NCBI RefSeq assembly: GCF_008080435.1
Contig: NZ_VRKN01000008.1
Span: forward strand, 142,404 to 206,403
Direction: 5' to 3'
Length of the DNA stretch: 64,000 nucleotides
DNA from: Enterobacter asburiae
GTDB taxonomy: Bacteria; Pseudomonadota; Gammaproteobacteria; Enterobacterales; Enterobacteriaceae
The notes under the pieces are model-generated. The model did no database searches. It saw only the letters and a list, made by a program, of their open reading frames with translations, and was not told where the DNA came from. A program made the position numbers and the translations under genes. Below are positions 29,983 to 41,341 of the stretch, piece by piece. Within the stretch, counting starts at the first letter, position 1, and each line of letters starts with the position of its first letter.

Positions 29983-31278
29983 TCAGGCGATCTTTTTGGC
30001 AATTAATCGTTCCGGAATAACGAAGCTGAAGCGGGTTCCTTTACCCAGCGTACTCTGAATATCGAGACGGCTTTCATGGTGATTTACCGCGTGTTTCACA
30101 ATTGCCAGCCCCAGGCCGCTTCCGCCTGTCTGCCGGGATCGCGCTTTATCCACACGGTAAAAGCGCTCGGTCAGACGCGGAATATGCTCAGGCGCGATCC
30201 CTGGCCCGTTGTCTTCCACGCTAAACTCAGCCCCCGTTGGGGCGTGGTGCCAGCGCACCACGATATCCGTCCCCTCCGGCGTATGATTCACCGCGTTATA
30301 CACCAGGTTGGAAATGGCGCTACGCAGTTGATCTTCGCTGCCCAGCACCTTCAGCGTATTGTCGACCTCAAAGGTCAGGTGATGCTTTTTGTGGCTTAAC
30401 GTCTGCGCTTCTCGCTCAACGACCCGCAGCATCATCGGGACATCAATGGTCTCATTTAGCGCAAGCGTTGGTGCCGCTTCAATCTTCGATAGCGTCAGCA
30501 ATTGTTTCACCAGCCCTTCCATCCGGTGCGTTTGCTCGCGCATGGTGTGCAGCGCTTTTTCACGCGGCGCGCCTTCAAGCGTTTGCTCCTGCATCATCTC
30601 CAGGTAGCCCTGAAGCACGGTCAACGGAGTACGCAGTTCGTGACTGACGTTGGCGAAGAAGTTGCGACGCGCCCCTTCCAGCTGGTGCATCTGCGTCACG
30701 TCGCGCGCTACCATCAGCCATTGCCGATCGCTGTAGGGCATCACACGGATTTCCAGATGACGACCGTTATTGAGCTTCAGATTGTGCGGGCGGGTAAAAT
30801 CACGCTTTTTCAGATACAGCGTGAACTCGGGATAACGCAGAAGGTTGAGGATATTCTGGCCATTGTCGTCGGGCCAGCGCAGGCCCAGCAGCTGTTGCGC
30901 AAGGCCGTTACACCAGAAGATCGTCCCTTCTTCGGTCGTCAGGATAACGGCATCCGGCAGCGACTCTGCACCACTGCGAAAACGCTTAATCAGGCTTCCC
31001 AGCTCGCGGCGGCGCTTTTTATTACGCATCTGCATCTGATGCAGACCGTAAAGCAGCGGCTCCCAGCTACCGCTTCCCGGCGGCGGCGTCATACTTCGGT
31101 CAACCCACAGCCACCAGGAGAGGCGCAGCAGGTTCCAGAAATGCCAGATCAGCAGCCCGGTGACCGACGCCAGCAGAAACCACGGCAGGTGTCCAAGAAA
31201 GGCCCCCAGAAGAAAGGCCGGAATACAGCATAAGATCAGTTCAAAGACGAGCCTTTTCCATGACAGACGTTCCAGCAC
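29983..31278 (-). CDS. phoR: Phosphate regulon sensor kinase PhoR
   Basis: Histidine kinase for phosphate limitation, signalling to PhoB and taking input from the Pst transporter. 431 residues, as in E. coli. Two N-terminal membrane helices (about 10-60), a PAS domain ([25 protein letters not shown]), the phospho-His box [18 protein letters not shown], then the ATPase with N box ([13 protein letters not shown]), G1 ([13 protein letters not shown]) and G2 ([15 protein letters not shown]). Starts 21 bases after phoB in the same operon. Confidence 0.98.
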   Translation of the reverse strand: MLERLSWKRLVFELILCCIPAFLLGAFLGHLPWFLLASVTGLLIWHFWNLLRLSWWLWVDRSMTPPPGSGSWEPLLYGLHQMQMRNKKRRRELGSLIKRFRSGAESLPDAVILTTEEGTIFWCNGLAQQLLGLRWPDDNGQNILNLLRYPEFTLYLKKRDFTRPHNLKLNNGRHLEIRVMPYSDRQWLMVARDVTQMHQLEGARRNFFANVSHELRTPLTVLQGYLEMMQEQTLEGAPREKALHTMREQTHRMEGLVKQLLTLSKIEAAPTLALNETIDVPMMLRVVEREAQTLSHKKHHLTFEVDNTLKVLGSEDQLRSAISNLVYNAVNHTPEGTDIVVRWHHAPTGAEFSVEDNGPGIAPEHIPRLTERFYRVDKARSRQTGGSGLGLAIVKHAVNHHESRLDIQSTLGKGTRFSFVIPERLIAKKIA

Positions 31279-31299
31279 GCGTCACACTCCTGTCATTGT

Positions 31300-31989
31300 T
31301 CAGAAACGGGTAGAAAAACGATAACCCGTGCCGCGGACCGTCTGCACCATGCGATCGTGGCCGCTCAGTTCCAGTGCTTTTCGCAGGCGGCGAATATGTA
31401 CGTCAACCGTCCGGTCTTCGACATACACGTTAGTTCCCCAGACGTTATTCAGCAACTGCTCGCGGCTGTAAACGCGTTCCGGGTGGGTCATAAAGAAGTG
31501 CAGGAGTTTAAATTCGGTAGGCCCCATGTCGAGGGGATTTTCACCGGTCATCACGCGGTGTGAGGTGGGGTCAAGGCTCAGCCCCTGCATCTCTATCACC
31601 TCTTCCACCGCCATCGGCGAAATACGGCGCATCACGGCTTTAATGCGGGCAACCAGCTCTTTTGGGGAGAACGGTTTAGTAATGTAATCGTCCGCGCCGG
31701 TCTCCAGACCGCGAACGCGATCCTCTTCTTCTCCGCGCGCCGTGAGCATCACAACCGGGATGTCGCGGGTCAGCGCCTCACGCTTCAGGTGTTTGATAAA
31801 CTGCAGTCCGGAGCCGCCAGGCAACATCCAGTCCAGCAGAATCAGATCGGGCCAGGGTTCATTCAGCTGGTTCACTGCGCTGTCATAATCTTCCGCTTCA
31901 ACCGGCTGGAAGCCGTTTTGCTCGAGCACGAAGCACACCATTTCACGAATTGGAGCTTCATCTTCTACGACCAGAATACGTCTCGCCAT
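31300..31989 (-). CDS. phoB: Phosphate regulon response regulator PhoB
   Basis: OmpR-family activator of the Pho regulon. 229 residues. Receiver domain with acidic pocket near EDEAPIRE, phosphorylated Asp in [12 protein letters not shown] and Lys in [15 protein letters not shown], then a winged helix ([39 protein letters not shown]). A Pho box upstream makes it autoregulated. Divergent from sbcD. Confidence 0.99.
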   Translation of the reverse strand: MARRILVVEDEAPIREMVCFVLEQNGFQPVEAEDYDSAVNQLNEPWPDLILLDWMLPGGSGLQFIKHLKREALTRDIPVVMLTARGEEEDRVRGLETGADDYITKPFSPKELVARIKAVMRRISPMAVEEVIEMQGLSLDPTSHRVMTGENPLDMGPTEFKLLHFFMTHPERVYSREQLLNNVWGTNVYVEDRTVDVHIRRLRKALELSGHDRMVQTVRGTGYRFSTRF

Positions 31990-32044
31990 ACTTTGCCCTG
32001 TCTTATCTTATTTAAGTTACAAGTTTGTAATTCGGCGCCATTAT

Positions 32045-32062
32045 GCGTCAGATTTATGACAG
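32045..32062 (-). promoter_or_regulatory. Pho box of the phoBR promoter
   Basis: On the minus strand CTGTCATAAATCTGACGC matches the PhoB-binding consensus (two CTGTCA-like heptads 11 bases apart) and looks the same as the E. coli phoB site. A further TTTCATAAAT half lies just upstream. It is placed 55-75 bases before the phoB ATG. Confidence 0.85.
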
Positions 32063-32176
32063 ATTTATGAAAAACAGTACCACGATAACGGGCAAACTGT
32101 TGTTTTATTACAGCGGTTATTTTCTCGTCTCTGAACGTTTATAATCCTGCTTTCTCTTTTTTGCCACGGATCAGCT

Positions 32177-33382
32177 ATGCGCATACTTCACACCTCGGAC
32201 TGGCATCTGGGTCAAAATTTTTACAGCAAAAGCCGTGCGGCTGAACATGAAGCCTTCCTGAACTGGCTGCTGGAAACCGCCCGGACGCACGAGGTGGACG
32301 CGATTATTGTGGCGGGTGACATCTTTGATACCGGCTCGCCCCCCAGCTATGCGCGCGAACTGTATAACCGCTTTGTGGTGAATTTGCAGCAAACCGGTTG
32401 TCATCTGGTGATTGTCGCCGGCAACCATGATTCCGTCGCAACGCTCAATGAATCCCGCGACATCCTGGCGTTTCTCAATACCACCGTCGTCGCCAGTGCC
32501 GGACATGCTCCGCAGATCCTGAAAAAACGCGACGGCACGCCAGGAGCGGTGCTGTGTCCCATACCGTTTTTACGTCCGCGCGATATTGTGCAAAGCCAGG
32601 CGGGACTGTCCGGCGGCGAAAAGCAACAGCATCTGTTACAGGCCATCACCGACTATTATCACCAGCAGCACGCCGATGCCTGCTCCCTGCGCGGCGACCA
32701 GCTGATTCCGGTGATTGCGACCGGGCATCTCACCACCGTCGGGGCCAGTAAAAGTGACGCCGTACGTGACATCTATATCGGCACGCTGGATGCCTTTCCG
32801 GCGCAAAACTTCCCGCCAGCCGACTACATTGCGCTCGGACATATACACCGGGCGCAGATCGTCGGCGGCAGCGAGCACATCCGCTACTGCGGCTCGCCTA
32901 TTTCGCTCAGCTTTGACGAAACGGGCAAAGCCAAGTCCGTGCATCTGGTGAGCTTCTCCGAGGGCAAACTCCTCGCCGTCGAGACGCTGGAGGTGCCCGT
33001 AACCCAGCCGCTGGCGGTGCTGAAAGGCGATTTGGATGCCATCTCCGCCCAGCTTGAGCAGTGGCGCGGGGCAGCGCTTAACCCGCCCGTCTGGCTGGAT
33101 ATCGAAATCACCACCGATGACTACCTGCACGATATGCAGCGTAAAATTCAGGCGCTAACGGAAGATTTGCCCGTCGAAGTCTTACTGGTTCGCCGCAGCC
33201 GCGAGCAGCGCGAGAAAATTCTGTTAAGCGCTCAACGTGAAACGCTCAGTGAGCTTCGGGTTGAAGAGGTGTTTGAACGCAGGCTCTCGCAGGAGGACAT
33301 TGACGACGCGAAGCGCGCAAGACTCAGCGAACTGTTCAGCCATACCCTGCATGCGCTCAATGATGAGGAAGAAAACGCATGA
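32177..33382 (+). CDS. sbcD: Nuclease SbcCD subunit D
   Basis: Mre11-type metallophosphoesterase that, with SbcC, cuts hairpin and protein-blocked DNA ends. 401 residues. Phosphoesterase motifs: [41 protein letters not shown] and [10 protein letters not shown]. The stop overlaps the sbcC start by four bases (ATGA). Divergent from phoB across a shared promoter region. Confidence 0.98.
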   Translation: MRILHTSDWHLGQNFYSKSRAAEHEAFLNWLLETARTHEVDAIIVAGDIFDTGSPPSYARELYNRFVVNLQQTGCHLVIVAGNHDSVATLNESRDILAFLNTTVVASAGHAPQILKKRDGTPGAVLCPIPFLRPRDIVQSQAGLSGGEKQQHLLQAITDYYHQQHADACSLRGDQLIPVIATGHLTTVGASKSDAVRDIYIGTLDAFPAQNFPPADYIALGHIHRAQIVGGSEHIRYCGSPISLSFDETGKAKSVHLVSFSEGKLLAVETLEVPVTQPLAVLKGDLDAISAQLEQWRGAALNPPVWLDIEITTDDYLHDMQRKIQALTEDLPVEVLLVRRSREQREKILLSAQRETLSELRVEEVFERRLSQEDIDDAKRARLSELFSHTLHALNDEEENA

Positions 33383-36300
33383 AAATTTTGAGCCTGCGCC
33401 TGAAAAACCTCAACTCCCTCAAGGGCGAGTGGAAAATTGACTTTACCGCGGAGCCGTTTGCCAGCAACGGTCTGTTTGCCATCACCGGCGCGACCGGGGC
33501 AGGTAAAACCACCCTGCTTGACGCTATCTGTCTGGCGCTCTATCACGAAACGCCGCGACTGCAGAAGGTTTCTCAGGCGCAAAACGACCTGATGACGCGC
33601 GACACCGCCGAGTGCCTGGCGGAAGTGGAATTCGAGGTAAAAGGCACAGCCTATCGCGCCTTCTGGAGCCAGAACCGCGCGCGCAACCAGCCGGACGGAA
33701 ACCTGCAGGCGCCGCGCGTGGAGCTGGCGCGCTGCGAAGATGGCAAAATCCTGGCCGACAAAGTAACGGATAAACTGGAGCAAACCGCTGCGCTCACCGG
33801 GCTGGACTATGGTCGCTTTACCCGCTCCATGCTGCTCTCACAGGGGCAGTTTGCCGCCTTCCTTAATGCCAAACCGAGCGATCGTGCCGAGCTGCTGGAA
33901 GAGCTGACCGGCACCGAGATCTACGGCCAGATTTCCGCCATGGTGTTTGAAAAACACAAAGCCGCCCGCAGCGTGCTTGAAAAATGCGAAGCGCAGGCGG
34001 CGGGCGTTGTGCTGTTGAGCGAAGAGCAACAGCAGCAGTTACAGCAAAGTTTGCAGGCACTTACTGATGAAGAGAAAACCCTGCTGGTTCAGCAGCAAAG
34101 CCAACAGAAAGATTTTCAGTGGCTTACGCGCCATGATGAGCTCGTGCTTGAGCAACAGCGCGTCACCGCGATGCAGCAGCAGGCGCAACAGGCGCTGACG
34201 AACGCTGCGCCAGAGCTGGCAAAGCTCCAGCTCGCTCTGCCCGCCGCCCAGCTTCGACCGCTTTGGGAGCACCTGCAGGAGCAGACCGCGCGTCTGACGC
34301 AAACCCAGCAGCGAATTATCGAAGTAAATACTCGCTTACAAGCCAAAACCGCACTGCGCGCACGGATCCGTCATACCGCCCAGCGTAATCATGAGCAGCT
34401 TCAGACTGAACTGACGGCGCTGGCGCAGTGGCTGGCGGAGCACGAGCGCTATCGCCTGCTGGGCCAGGAGATTGCCGGCTGGCGTGCCCAGTTCTCGCAG
34501 CTTAACCGCGATAAAACGCAGGTAGCCTCGCTTGCTGCGCGGATGAGTGAATTACGTAACAAACTGGCTGAGATGCCGGAAAATGCGCTGACGCTGACGG
34601 CGGATGAGGTCAGCGCGGCCATGGAGCAGCAGTCCCGGTCACGCCCCCTGCGCCAGCGGCTAACGTCGCTGCATGCCCGCTATCAGCCGCTGCAAAAGCG
34701 CCTGCGCCAGAGCGGTGAAAGCGTGCAGAAGGCCCAGGCCGATCAAAATAAACTCAATGAAACGCTGACGCTGCGCCGCCAGCAGTACAAAGAGAAACAC
34801 CAGCACTATCTGGACCTGAAGGCCCTCTGCGAACGTGAAGCGACGATTAAAGACCTGGAAAGCTATCGTTCCCGGCTTGAGGCAGGCAAACCTTGTCCGC
34901 TGTGCGGTTCCAGTGAGCATCCCGCCGTTGAGCAATACCAGTCGCTTGAGCTGACGGATAACCAGCGCCGCCGTGATGCCCTGGAAAAAGAGGTCACCGC
35001 GCTTAAAGAGGAAGGCCTGCTGGTATTAGGACAGGTTAATGCCCTGACTCAGCAGATCCAGCGCGAAACAGACGAAGCGCAGACTCTCTCTCAGGAAGAG
35101 CAAGCACTCACTAAAGAGTGGATGGAAGCCTGCGCTTCCCTGAACATCGCGTTGAATATTCAGGAAGATATCACGCCATGGATGAACGAGCAGGAACAGT
35201 ACGAGCGCCAGCTTTATCAGCTCAGCCAGCGTCTGACCCTGCAAAACCAGTTGAACGAGCAGGAAGTGCAGGAGCGACAGTATCAGCAGCAGCTGACGGC
35301 CGCGCGCCAGGCGCTGGAACACACCCTGCTCTCGCTATCACTTAAGGTACCTGAAGACGGTAATGAAGCCGGCTGGCTGCACGCCCGTGAAGCGGAATTC
35401 GCGCAGTGGCAGGAGAAACAAACGCAGCACGGCGTGCTTCTGGAACGCATAAACGCTCTCAAGCCGCTGCTCGACACGCTTCCGGAAACAAACAGCGAAG
35501 AGGCCGAACCGGCTATTCCGGACGGCTGGCGCGACGTCCACGACGAATGCGTGTCGCTACAGAGCCAGCTCACCGCGCAGCAGCAGCAGGAAACGCTGGA
35601 GCAAGAGCGCCTGCAGCAGTCGCAGACGCAGTTCGCCGCGGCGCTCTCAGCGAGCTGTTTTACCGATCGGGACGCGTTCCTTGCCGCGCTGCTGGATGAC
35701 GACGCTATTCGCCACCTCGAACAGCTGAAACAGTCGCTGGAAAGCCAGATACAGCAGGCCGCGGCCCTTTCCGGCCAGGCTAACCAGCAGCTGCAAGCTC
35801 ATCTGGCGCTGCGGCCGGAAGGGCTCGACGCCGATGCTCCCACGCTGCAAAGCCAGCTGCAGCAGCTGGCGCAACGGCTTCGCGAGAACACGACGCATCA
35901 GGGCGAGATCCGCCAGCAGCTTAAGCAGGACAGCGATAACCGTCAGCACCAGCTGGCGTTGATGCAGCAAATTGAAGAGGCCGCACGCCAGGCGGACGAC
36001 TGGGGTTATCTGAACGCGCTGATTGGCTCCAGCACCGGCGACAAGTTCCGTAAGTTCGCGCAGGGGCTGACGCTGGACAATCTTGTCTGGCTTGCTAACC
36101 AGCAGCTTAACCGTCTGCACGGGCGTTATCTGCTGCAGCGTAAGGCCAGCGACGCGCTGGAGCTGGAAGTGGTCGATACGTGGCAGGCGGACGCGGTGCG
36201 CGATACCCGCACGCTCTCGGGCGGCGAAAGCTTCCTGGTCAGCCTGGCGCTGGCGCTGGCCCTTTCCGACCTGGTGAGTCATAAGACGCGGATCGATTCT

Positions 36301-36510
36301 CTGTTCCTGGATGAAGGGTTCGGCACGCTCGACAGTGAAACGCTGGATACAGCACTGGATGCGCTCGACGCGCTGAACGCCACCGGCAAAACCATCGGCG
36401 TGATCAGCCACGTTGAGGCGATGAAAGAGCGCATTCCGGTGCAGATCAAGGTGAAGAAGATTAACGGGCTGGGGTATAGCAGGCTGGACAGAGAATTTGC
36501 GGTGCAGTAA
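33379..36510 (+). CDS. sbcC: Nuclease SbcCD subunit C
   Basis: Rad50-like SMC-family ATPase, 1043 residues. Walker A is in [19 protein letters not shown] (about residues 35-53), long coiled coils flank the zinc hook CPLCG at about residue 506, and the C-terminal half carries the signature [20 protein letters not shown] and Walker [12 protein letters not shown]. The coiled-coil regions are very Gln-rich. A REP pair follows. In E. coli the next gene is araJ, which is missing here. Confidence 0.98.
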   Translation: MKILSLRLKNLNSLKGEWKIDFTAEPFASNGLFAITGATGAGKTTLLDAICLALYHETPRLQKVSQAQNDLMTRDTAECLAEVEFEVKGTAYRAFWSQNRARNQPDGNLQAPRVELARCEDGKILADKVTDKLEQTAALTGLDYGRFTRSMLLSQGQFAAFLNAKPSDRAELLEELTGTEIYGQISAMVFEKHKAARSVLEKCEAQAAGVVLLSEEQQQQLQQSLQALTDEEKTLLVQQQSQQKDFQWLTRHDELVLEQQRVTAMQQQAQQALTNAAPELAKLQLALPAAQLRPLWEHLQEQTARLTQTQQRIIEVNTRLQAKTALRARIRHTAQRNHEQLQTELTALAQWLAEHERYRLLGQEIAGWRAQFSQLNRDKTQVASLAARMSELRNKLAEMPENALTLTADEVSAAMEQQSRSRPLRQRLTSLHARYQPLQKRLRQSGESVQKAQADQNKLNETLTLRRQQYKEKHQHYLDLKALCEREATIKDLESYRSRLEAGKPCPLCGSSEHPAVEQYQSLELTDNQRRRDALEKEVTALKEEGLLVLGQVNALTQQIQRETDEAQTLSQEEQALTKEWMEACASLNIALNIQEDITPWMNEQEQYERQLYQLSQRLTLQNQLNEQEVQERQYQQQLTAARQALEHTLLSLSLKVPEDGNEAGWLHAREAEFAQWQEKQTQHGVLLERINALKPLLDTLPETNSEEAEPAIPDGWRDVHDECVSLQSQLTAQQQQETLEQERLQQSQTQFAAALSASCFTDRDAFLAALLDDDAIRHLEQLKQSLESQIQQAAALSGQANQQLQAHLALRPEGLDADAPTLQSQLQQLAQRLRENTTHQGEIRQQLKQDSDNRQHQLALMQQIEEAARQADDWGYLNALIGSSTGDKFRKFAQGLTLDNLVWLANQQLNRLHGRYLLQRKASDALELEVVDTWQADAVRDTRTLSGGESFLVSLALALALSDLVSHKTRIDSLFLDEGFGTLDSETLDTALDALDALNATGKTIGVISHVEAMKERIPVQIKVKKINGLGYSRLDREFAVQ

Positions 36511-36525
36511 AGGTCCACTCCATCT

Positions 36526-36614
36526 GTAGGCCGGGTAAGGCGTAGCCGCCACCCGGCTTTTTTTTTTGCGACTGCCTGAATTCGCCCGGTGGCGCTTCGC
36601 TTACCGGGCCTACG
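36526..36614. repeat. REP pair (BIME) between sbcC and mak
   Basis: GTAGGCCGGGTAAGGCGTAG with CCGCCACCCGGC (36526-36557), followed by eleven Ts, and the inverted copy CGCCCGGTGGCGCTTCGC with TTACCGGGCCTACG (36583-36614), which runs into the 3' end of mak. The first copy plus its T-tract is a credible terminator for sbcDC. This junction replaces the araJ gene found here in E. coli. Confidence 0.87.
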
Positions 36615-37521
36615 AATTTACTGGCCACAACCACGCCGCGCCGCGCACGCCGCTGGAGTCCCCGTGCAGCGCTTTGCGGATCGGGGTTTCACACTCGCCG
36701 CCGAAGACCCACTGTTTCACCAGGTTCGGTACCGTAGCGTACAGCCGGTCGACGTTGCTCATGCCGCCGCCGAGCACAATCACGTCCGGATCGAGAATAT
36801 TCACCACGTGCGCCAGGGATTTCGCCAGCCGCATTTCGTAGCGGCTAAGCGCCAGTTCGGCGACCGGATCCTGTTCTTCGACCAGACGCATGATTTCGTT
36901 GCCCTTGAGCGGCTGCCCGCTCAGACGGCGGTAGTCGGTCGCAAAACCGGTGCCGGAGATAAACGTCTCAATACAGCCTTGCTTTCCGCAGTAGCACGGC
37001 ACTTCAGCGCGATATTTAAGCTCATCTTCATCCATCCACGGCAGCGGGTTGTGTCCCCACTCGCCTGCCGTGCCGTTGCCGCCGATATGGGCGCGCCCGC
37101 CGAACGCCACGCCCGCGCCGCAGCCGGTACCGATGATAACGGCAAACACGGTCTGGGCACCGGCCGCCGCGCCGTCGATGGCCTCAGAGACCGCCAGGCA
37201 GTTGGCGTCGTTGGCCAGACGCACTTCCCGGTTCAAACGTTGGCTCAAATCTTTATCAAACGGCTGACCATTGAGCCAGGTGGAGTTGGCATTTTTAACC
37301 ACCCCGGTATACGGCGAGATCGACCCCGGGATCCCCATCCCGACGCTGCCGGTTTGCCCTGTCGCCTGCTCTGCCATCTCAACCAGTCTGGCAATCGTCT
37401 CGATAGTCTGGTGATAATCATCGCGCGGCGTCGGCAGACGATGGCGAAACAGCTGTTCCCCCTGCTCGCTCAGCGCGATGACTTCTGTTTTGGTGCCGCC
37501 CAAATCGATCCCAATACGCAC
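36610..37521 (-). CDS. mak: Fructokinase Mak (ROK family)
   Basis: Phosphorylates fructose (and mannose) with ATP; largely cryptic in E. coli K-12. Start is a GTG after AGGAGAG, giving 303 residues (E. coli 302, also GTG-started). ROK features: N-terminal [13 protein letters not shown] phosphate loop, [10 protein letters not shown], the zinc cluster GHNPLPW ... [11 protein letters not shown], and the C-terminal [10 protein letters not shown]. Divergent from rdgC. Confidence 0.96.
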   Translation of the reverse strand: MRIGIDLGGTKTEVIALSEQGEQLFRHRLPTPRDDYHQTIETIARLVEMAEQATGQTGSVGMGIPGSISPYTGVVKNANSTWLNGQPFDKDLSQRLNREVRLANDANCLAVSEAIDGAAAGAQTVFAVIIGTGCGAGVAFGGRAHIGGNGTAGEWGHNPLPWMDEDELKYRAEVPCYCGKQGCIETFISGTGFATDYRRLSGQPLKGNEIMRLVEEQDPVAELALSRYEMRLAKSLAHVVNILDPDVIVLGGGMSNVDRLYATVPNLVKQWVFGGECETPIRKALHGDSSGVRGAAWLWPVNS

Positions 37522-37644
37522 AAGACTCTCCTCATTATTTTGATTATCAACAGAGTAGAAGCACGCTTCCCGATTAGCAATGCAAGCGATGCGACAATTC
37601 GTTATCATGCCCGCTGATTTAACGACAAGGCCGTGGAAATTATC

Positions 37645-38559
37645 ATGCTGTGGTTCAAAAATTTGATGGTTTACCGTCTCAGCCGCGACGTTTCGCTGCG
37701 TGCAGAAGAGATGGAAAAACAGTTAGCCGCTTATACCTTTTCCCCTTGCGGTAGCCAGGATATGGCGAAAACCGGTTGGGTTCCGCCAATGGGTTCACAA
37801 AGCGATGCCCTGACCCACGCCAGCAGCACGGGTCAAATCATCGTCTGCGCCCGTAAAGAAGAGAAAATCCTGCCGACGCCGGTGGTTAAGCAGGCGCTCG
37901 AAGCGAAAATTTTCAAGCTGGAAGCCGAACAGGGCCGCAAGCTGAAAAAGACCGAAAAAGATTCGCTGAAAGACGAAGTGCTGCACTCCCTGCTGCCGCG
38001 CGCCTTCAGCCGCTTCAGCCAGACCATGATGTGGATCGACACCGTCAACGGGCTGATCATGGTGGACTGCGCCAGCGCCAAGAAAGCAGAAGATACGCTG
38101 GCCCTGCTGCGCAAAAGCATCGGCTCTTTACCTGTCGTTCCGCTGGCGCTGGAAACGCCGATCGAGCTGACGCTGACCGAATGGGTACGCAGCGGTGCTG
38201 CGGCACAGGGTTTCCAGATCCTTGATGAAGCCGAGCTGAAAGCCCTGCTGGAAGATGGCGGCGTGATCCGCGCGAAGAAGCAGGATCTGGTGAGCGATGA
38301 GATCGCCGTCCATATTGAAGCGGGCAAAGTCGTGACCAAACTGGCGCTCGACTGGCAGCAGCGCATTCAGTTTATGATGTGCGACGACGGCTCCGTGAAG
38401 CGTCTGAAGTTCTGCGACGAGTTGCGCGATCAGAACGAAGATATCGACAGGGAAGATTACGCCCAGCGTTTTGATGCGGACTTCATCCTGATGACCGGCG
38501 AGCTGGCCGCGTTGATTCAGAATCTGGTGGAAGGTCTCGGCGGCGAAGCGCAGAGATAA
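37645..38559 (+). CDS. rdgC: Recombination-associated protein RdgC
   Basis: Ring-shaped nucleoid DNA-binding protein that limits RecA filament activity. Start at [16 protein letters not shown] gives 304 residues (E. coli 303); the ATG four codons upstream is not conserved. The [17 protein letters not shown] region and the C-terminal [17 protein letters not shown] match the family. A REP element with a T-tract follows the stop. Confidence 0.97.
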   Translation: MLWFKNLMVYRLSRDVSLRAEEMEKQLAAYTFSPCGSQDMAKTGWVPPMGSQSDALTHASSTGQIIVCARKEEKILPTPVVKQALEAKIFKLEAEQGRKLKKTEKDSLKDEVLHSLLPRAFSRFSQTMMWIDTVNGLIMVDCASAKKAEDTLALLRKSIGSLPVVPLALETPIELTLTEWVRSGAAAQGFQILDEAELKALLEDGGVIRAKKQDLVSDEIAVHIEAGKVVTKLALDWQQRIQFMMCDDGSVKRLKFCDELRDQNEDIDREDYAQRFDADFILMTGELAALIQNLVEGLGGEAQR

Positions 38560-38570
38560 CAGGTAAAACG

Positions 38571-38607
38571 CAGGCCGGGTAAGCGTTAGCGCCACCCGGC
38601 TTATTTT

Positions 38608-38608
<1 letters not shown>
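38571..38608 (+). repeat. REP element acting as probable rdgC terminator
   Basis: CAGGCCGGGTAAGCGTTAGC then GCCACCCGGC forms the REP stem-loop, directly followed by TTATTTTTTA. It separates the convergent rdgC and ppnP. Confidence 0.8.
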
Positions 38609-38913
<305 letters not shown>

Positions 38914-38966
38914 TTAGATAAAAATTCACTATAGGGGCCATGCTCATCACCTGTCACGCAAAATCA

Positions 38967-39644
38967 TTACATGAGGAGTTCCGAGGCCAGGCGAGCCATC
39001 AGAACGTTGGATAACAGCACGGGCACATCCAGCGCTTTTTGCAGCAAATCACGATGATGCTGATGGAAACCCAGGCAGTCCAGGATCAAGACATCTGCCC
39101 CTCTCTCAAGCAGTTCCTTCCCGGCAGCAATGAGCTTGACCTCACTGTCCCAGAAGGGATTTGCCAGCGCATACAAGGGCACTTTTTCCAGCACGTGCCA
39201 TTTTGCCTCCTGGTTATCCATGAGCTCCTCAATGGGAACAATCACCCCCACCTGATGACCATCAACGATAGAGGCCACCAGCGGTGGAATGATCCGCATC
39301 GGCTCCAGCAAAATCGCATTACGCGCCGTGAGGCCCTTAATGGGTGCGGTACTCATCAGCAAAATAACGTCATAACCTTGATTATCGAGCACTTCTATCA
39401 CGCCCTGCAGCGAGCGCTCGATTTTCTGGCGTGAAACGTGCGCCAGTTTACCGTCACTTAATAACGTCGCCAGGGGATCCTCCCCCGCCTCGACAGCGTA
39501 GTCTTCCATGACCTCTTCCCGACTCATCTTCCCCAGCAGGCTTAGATGCGTTATCTGTTGTTCAGATACATGCTCGGTTAAGAGCGGTAACACTTCGCTT
39601 ACAGGGACCACACCAATGGTGAGGATCGCCAACGTTGCCTTCAT
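38967..39644 (-). CDS. aroM: AroM family protein
   Basis: 225-residue protein of unknown molecular function, third gene of the TyrR-controlled aroL-yaiA-aroM operon. Resembles Asp/Glu racemase-like proteins in layout ([14 protein letters not shown] at the N-terminus; [16 protein letters not shown] near the C-terminus). Length equals E. coli AroM. The gap to yaiA is about 237 bases and AT-rich, with nothing further that I recognise. Confidence 0.93.
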   Translation of the reverse strand: MKATLAILTIGVVPVSEVLPLLTEHVSEQQITHLSLLGKMSREEVMEDYAVEAGEDPLATLLSDGKLAHVSRQKIERSLQGVIEVLDNQGYDVILLMSTAPIKGLTARNAILLEPMRIIPPLVASIVDGHQVGVIVPIEELMDNQEAKWHVLEKVPLYALANPFWDSEVKLIAAGKELLERGADVLILDCLGFHQHHRDLLQKALDVPVLLSNVLMARLASELLM

Positions 39645-39881
39645 TTTTATCGCCTTCCATTACTCCAACATCGTGTACACAGGTACAGGCTCACTACGCT
39701 GCACAGTTCATTTTTTCAACAAAACAGCACCAAGCGTAGCAGGTGATCCCGACATCGAAATGTAAAGATCGCCTGCCGATACCGGAGTTACTTGTAATAA
39801 CTAAATATTAACTCCTGCTTAACTTTCTCGACGAGTAAAAAGTGTGATTCAGGCACGATATTGGATCGTTTAGGAAAACAT

Positions 39882-40073
39882 TCAGGTTATATCGGGATCT
39901 TCGTAGCGCCGTTTCGCGTCAAGCGCTTCCTGTTCAGTCTCGTGTTCACTGATCAGCGAGTCCGGCTTAGGGTGATCGGCACGCAGTTGATACCAGGTCA
40001 CGGTATGACCCGTATGGCCTTTTTCAACGGTAACAATGCGCGCTTCACGCGGATAGGGAGGTCTGGTTGGCAT
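39882..40073 (-). CDS. yaiA: YaiA family small protein
   Basis: 63 residues, the same length as E. coli YaiA, function unknown. Pro-rich start ([14 protein letters not shown]), the conserved [22 protein letters not shown] and an acidic/basic tail ending YEDPD. Lies 45 bases after aroL in the same operon, so is expected to be TyrR-regulated. Confidence 0.95.
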   Translation of the reverse strand: MPTRPPYPREARIVTVEKGHTGHTVTWYQLRADHPKPDSLISEHETEQEALDAKRRYEDPDIT

Positions 40074-40117
40074 AGCTCATCCTTTTTTTATGTCTGAGCT
40101 ATAAGTATAGACGCCGG

Positions 40118-40642
40118 TTAGCTGGCACAAGCCAAACGCAGGGCGGTAATAATCTGAATCACAACGTCTTCGGGAGAGGCTGACGCATCCACCACGTGGT
40201 GAGCCGCTTCGCGGTATAGCGCATCGCGTTCGGCCAGCACTTCACTCACCTCTTCGTTGAGCGGCCTGGAGGTCAGTGCAGGGCGTTGCCCCTCTTCCGG
40301 AAATGCTTCCAGACGCCCTACCAGAGCCGACACCGGCGCGCTGAGATAAATCACAATCCCCTTTTCGCGCATAAAGTGACGATTACACTCCGCCAGAACA
40401 ATACCACCCCCGGTCGCGATCACGGCAGACGGGGTAGTGACCGCTTTCAGCGCGGCGGTTTCGCGTGCGCGAAAGCTCTCCCATCCCTCTTGCTCAACAA
40501 TCTCAGCGATTGTTTTTCCGGCCTCGGTTTGCAGCCAGTGGTCGGTATCAACAAACTGGCGATGACACACGCGTGCCAGCTCCAGGCCAACGGTGGTTTT
40601 CCCACAGCCGCGGGGGCCAACTAAAAAGATGGGTTGGGTCAT
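40118..40642 (-). CDS. aroL: Shikimate kinase II
   Basis: Phosphorylates shikimate in chorismate synthesis; the main, regulated isozyme in enterobacteria. 174 residues as in E. coli. P-loop [11 protein letters not shown] at residues 8-18, [14 protein letters not shown] for shikimate binding, TGGGIVL and the lid-region RPALTSRPL. Head of aroL-yaiA-aroM with TyrR-type boxes upstream. Confidence 0.98.
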   Translation of the reverse strand: MTQPIFLVGPRGCGKTTVGLELARVCHRQFVDTDHWLQTEAGKTIAEIVEQEGWESFRARETAALKAVTTPSAVIATGGGIVLAECNRHFMREKGIVIYLSAPVSALVGRLEAFPEEGQRPALTSRPLNEEVSEVLAERDALYREAAHHVVDASASPEDVVIQIITALRLACAS

Positions 40643-40678
40643 GCCAGGTGTTCCCCTTGATGCCGAATGGCTGAAGAG

Positions 40679-40719
40679 TGTAAAGAAATAATTGCAGAAG
40701 ATGTTGCGATTACTTTACT
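40679..40719 (-). promoter_or_regulatory. Two candidate TyrR boxes upstream of aroL
   Basis: TGTAAAGAAATAATTGCA (40679-40696) and TGTTGCGATTACTTTACT (40702-40719) each keep one good half of the TyrR box TGTAAA-N6-TTTACA, with centres 23 bases apart, a spacing typical of cooperating TyrR sites. E. coli aroL is repressed by TyrR and TrpR. No clear TrpR operator was found. Confidence 0.55.
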
Positions 40720-40771
40720 GCAAAGCGGTACGGGATGACAACCCTGTGGAGGCCACACTGTACCACAAATT

Positions 40772-40790
40772 GACAATAATTATCATTACG
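40772..40790. promoter_or_regulatory. Fur-box-like sequence between yaiI and aroL
   Basis: GACAATAATTATCATTACG matches the 19-bp Fur consensus at 14 positions by eye. It overlaps the last codons of yaiI and lies about 130 bases upstream of aroL. Its AT-rich setting means chance similarity is possible. Confidence 0.3.
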
Positions 40791-41244
40791 CTGTGCGGCG
40801 CTTCACTTCCAGCAGCCATTTATCCAGTTCGGCAGCAAACTGCTGGCGATCGCGCTGGGACAGGCTGTCCGGTCCACCGGTCTGCACGCCGCTGGCCCGC
40901 ATCGTATCCATAAAATCGCGCATGGTGAGCTTTTCGCGAATGGTCGAAGGCGAATAACGCTCACCGCGCGGATTGAGTGCCGCCGCCCCTTTCTCGAGCA
41001 CTTCAGCGGCCAGCGGAATATCCGCCGTGATCACCAGATCCTCCGCGCTACACAAGCGAACAATTTCGTTATCCGCCACGTCGAACCCGGCCGGCACGCG
41101 CAAAGAGCGGATGAACCGCGAAGGCGGTACGCGAATATTCTGGTTCGCCACCAGCGTCAGCGGCATCTGAACGCGCTCGGCGGCGCGAAATAAAATCTCT
41201 TTAATCACATTCGGACACGCGTCCGCATCAACCCAAATCGCCAT
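40786..41244 (-). CDS. yaiI: UPF0178 (DUF188) family protein YaiI
   Basis: 152 residues, equal to E. coli YaiI. N-terminal [22 protein letters not shown] resembles a PIN/NYN-like metal site (Asp cluster), with [22 protein letters not shown] in the middle and the conserved [21 protein letters not shown] at the end. A nuclease-like role is suggested by the fold only. Divergent from proC. Confidence 0.94.
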   Translation of the reverse strand: MAIWVDADACPNVIKEILFRAAERVQMPLTLVANQNIRVPPSRFIRSLRVPAGFDVADNEIVRLCSAEDLVITADIPLAAEVLEKGAAALNPRGERYSPSTIREKLTMRDFMDTMRASGVQTGGPDSLSQRDRQQFAAELDKWLLEVKRRTA

Positions 41245-41341
41245 ATTGTCTCCCCATAATAACTCTGCCGACTATTGTCGCCTGCATTTCGTTGTTAAGC
41301 TATCAATCAGAGAAAACAACGCATAATGACGGAGAATCGTG

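Noticed and set aside
36589..37617. 342-codon plus-strand frame
   Set aside because: Antisense to mak; an effect of GC-rich codon bias.
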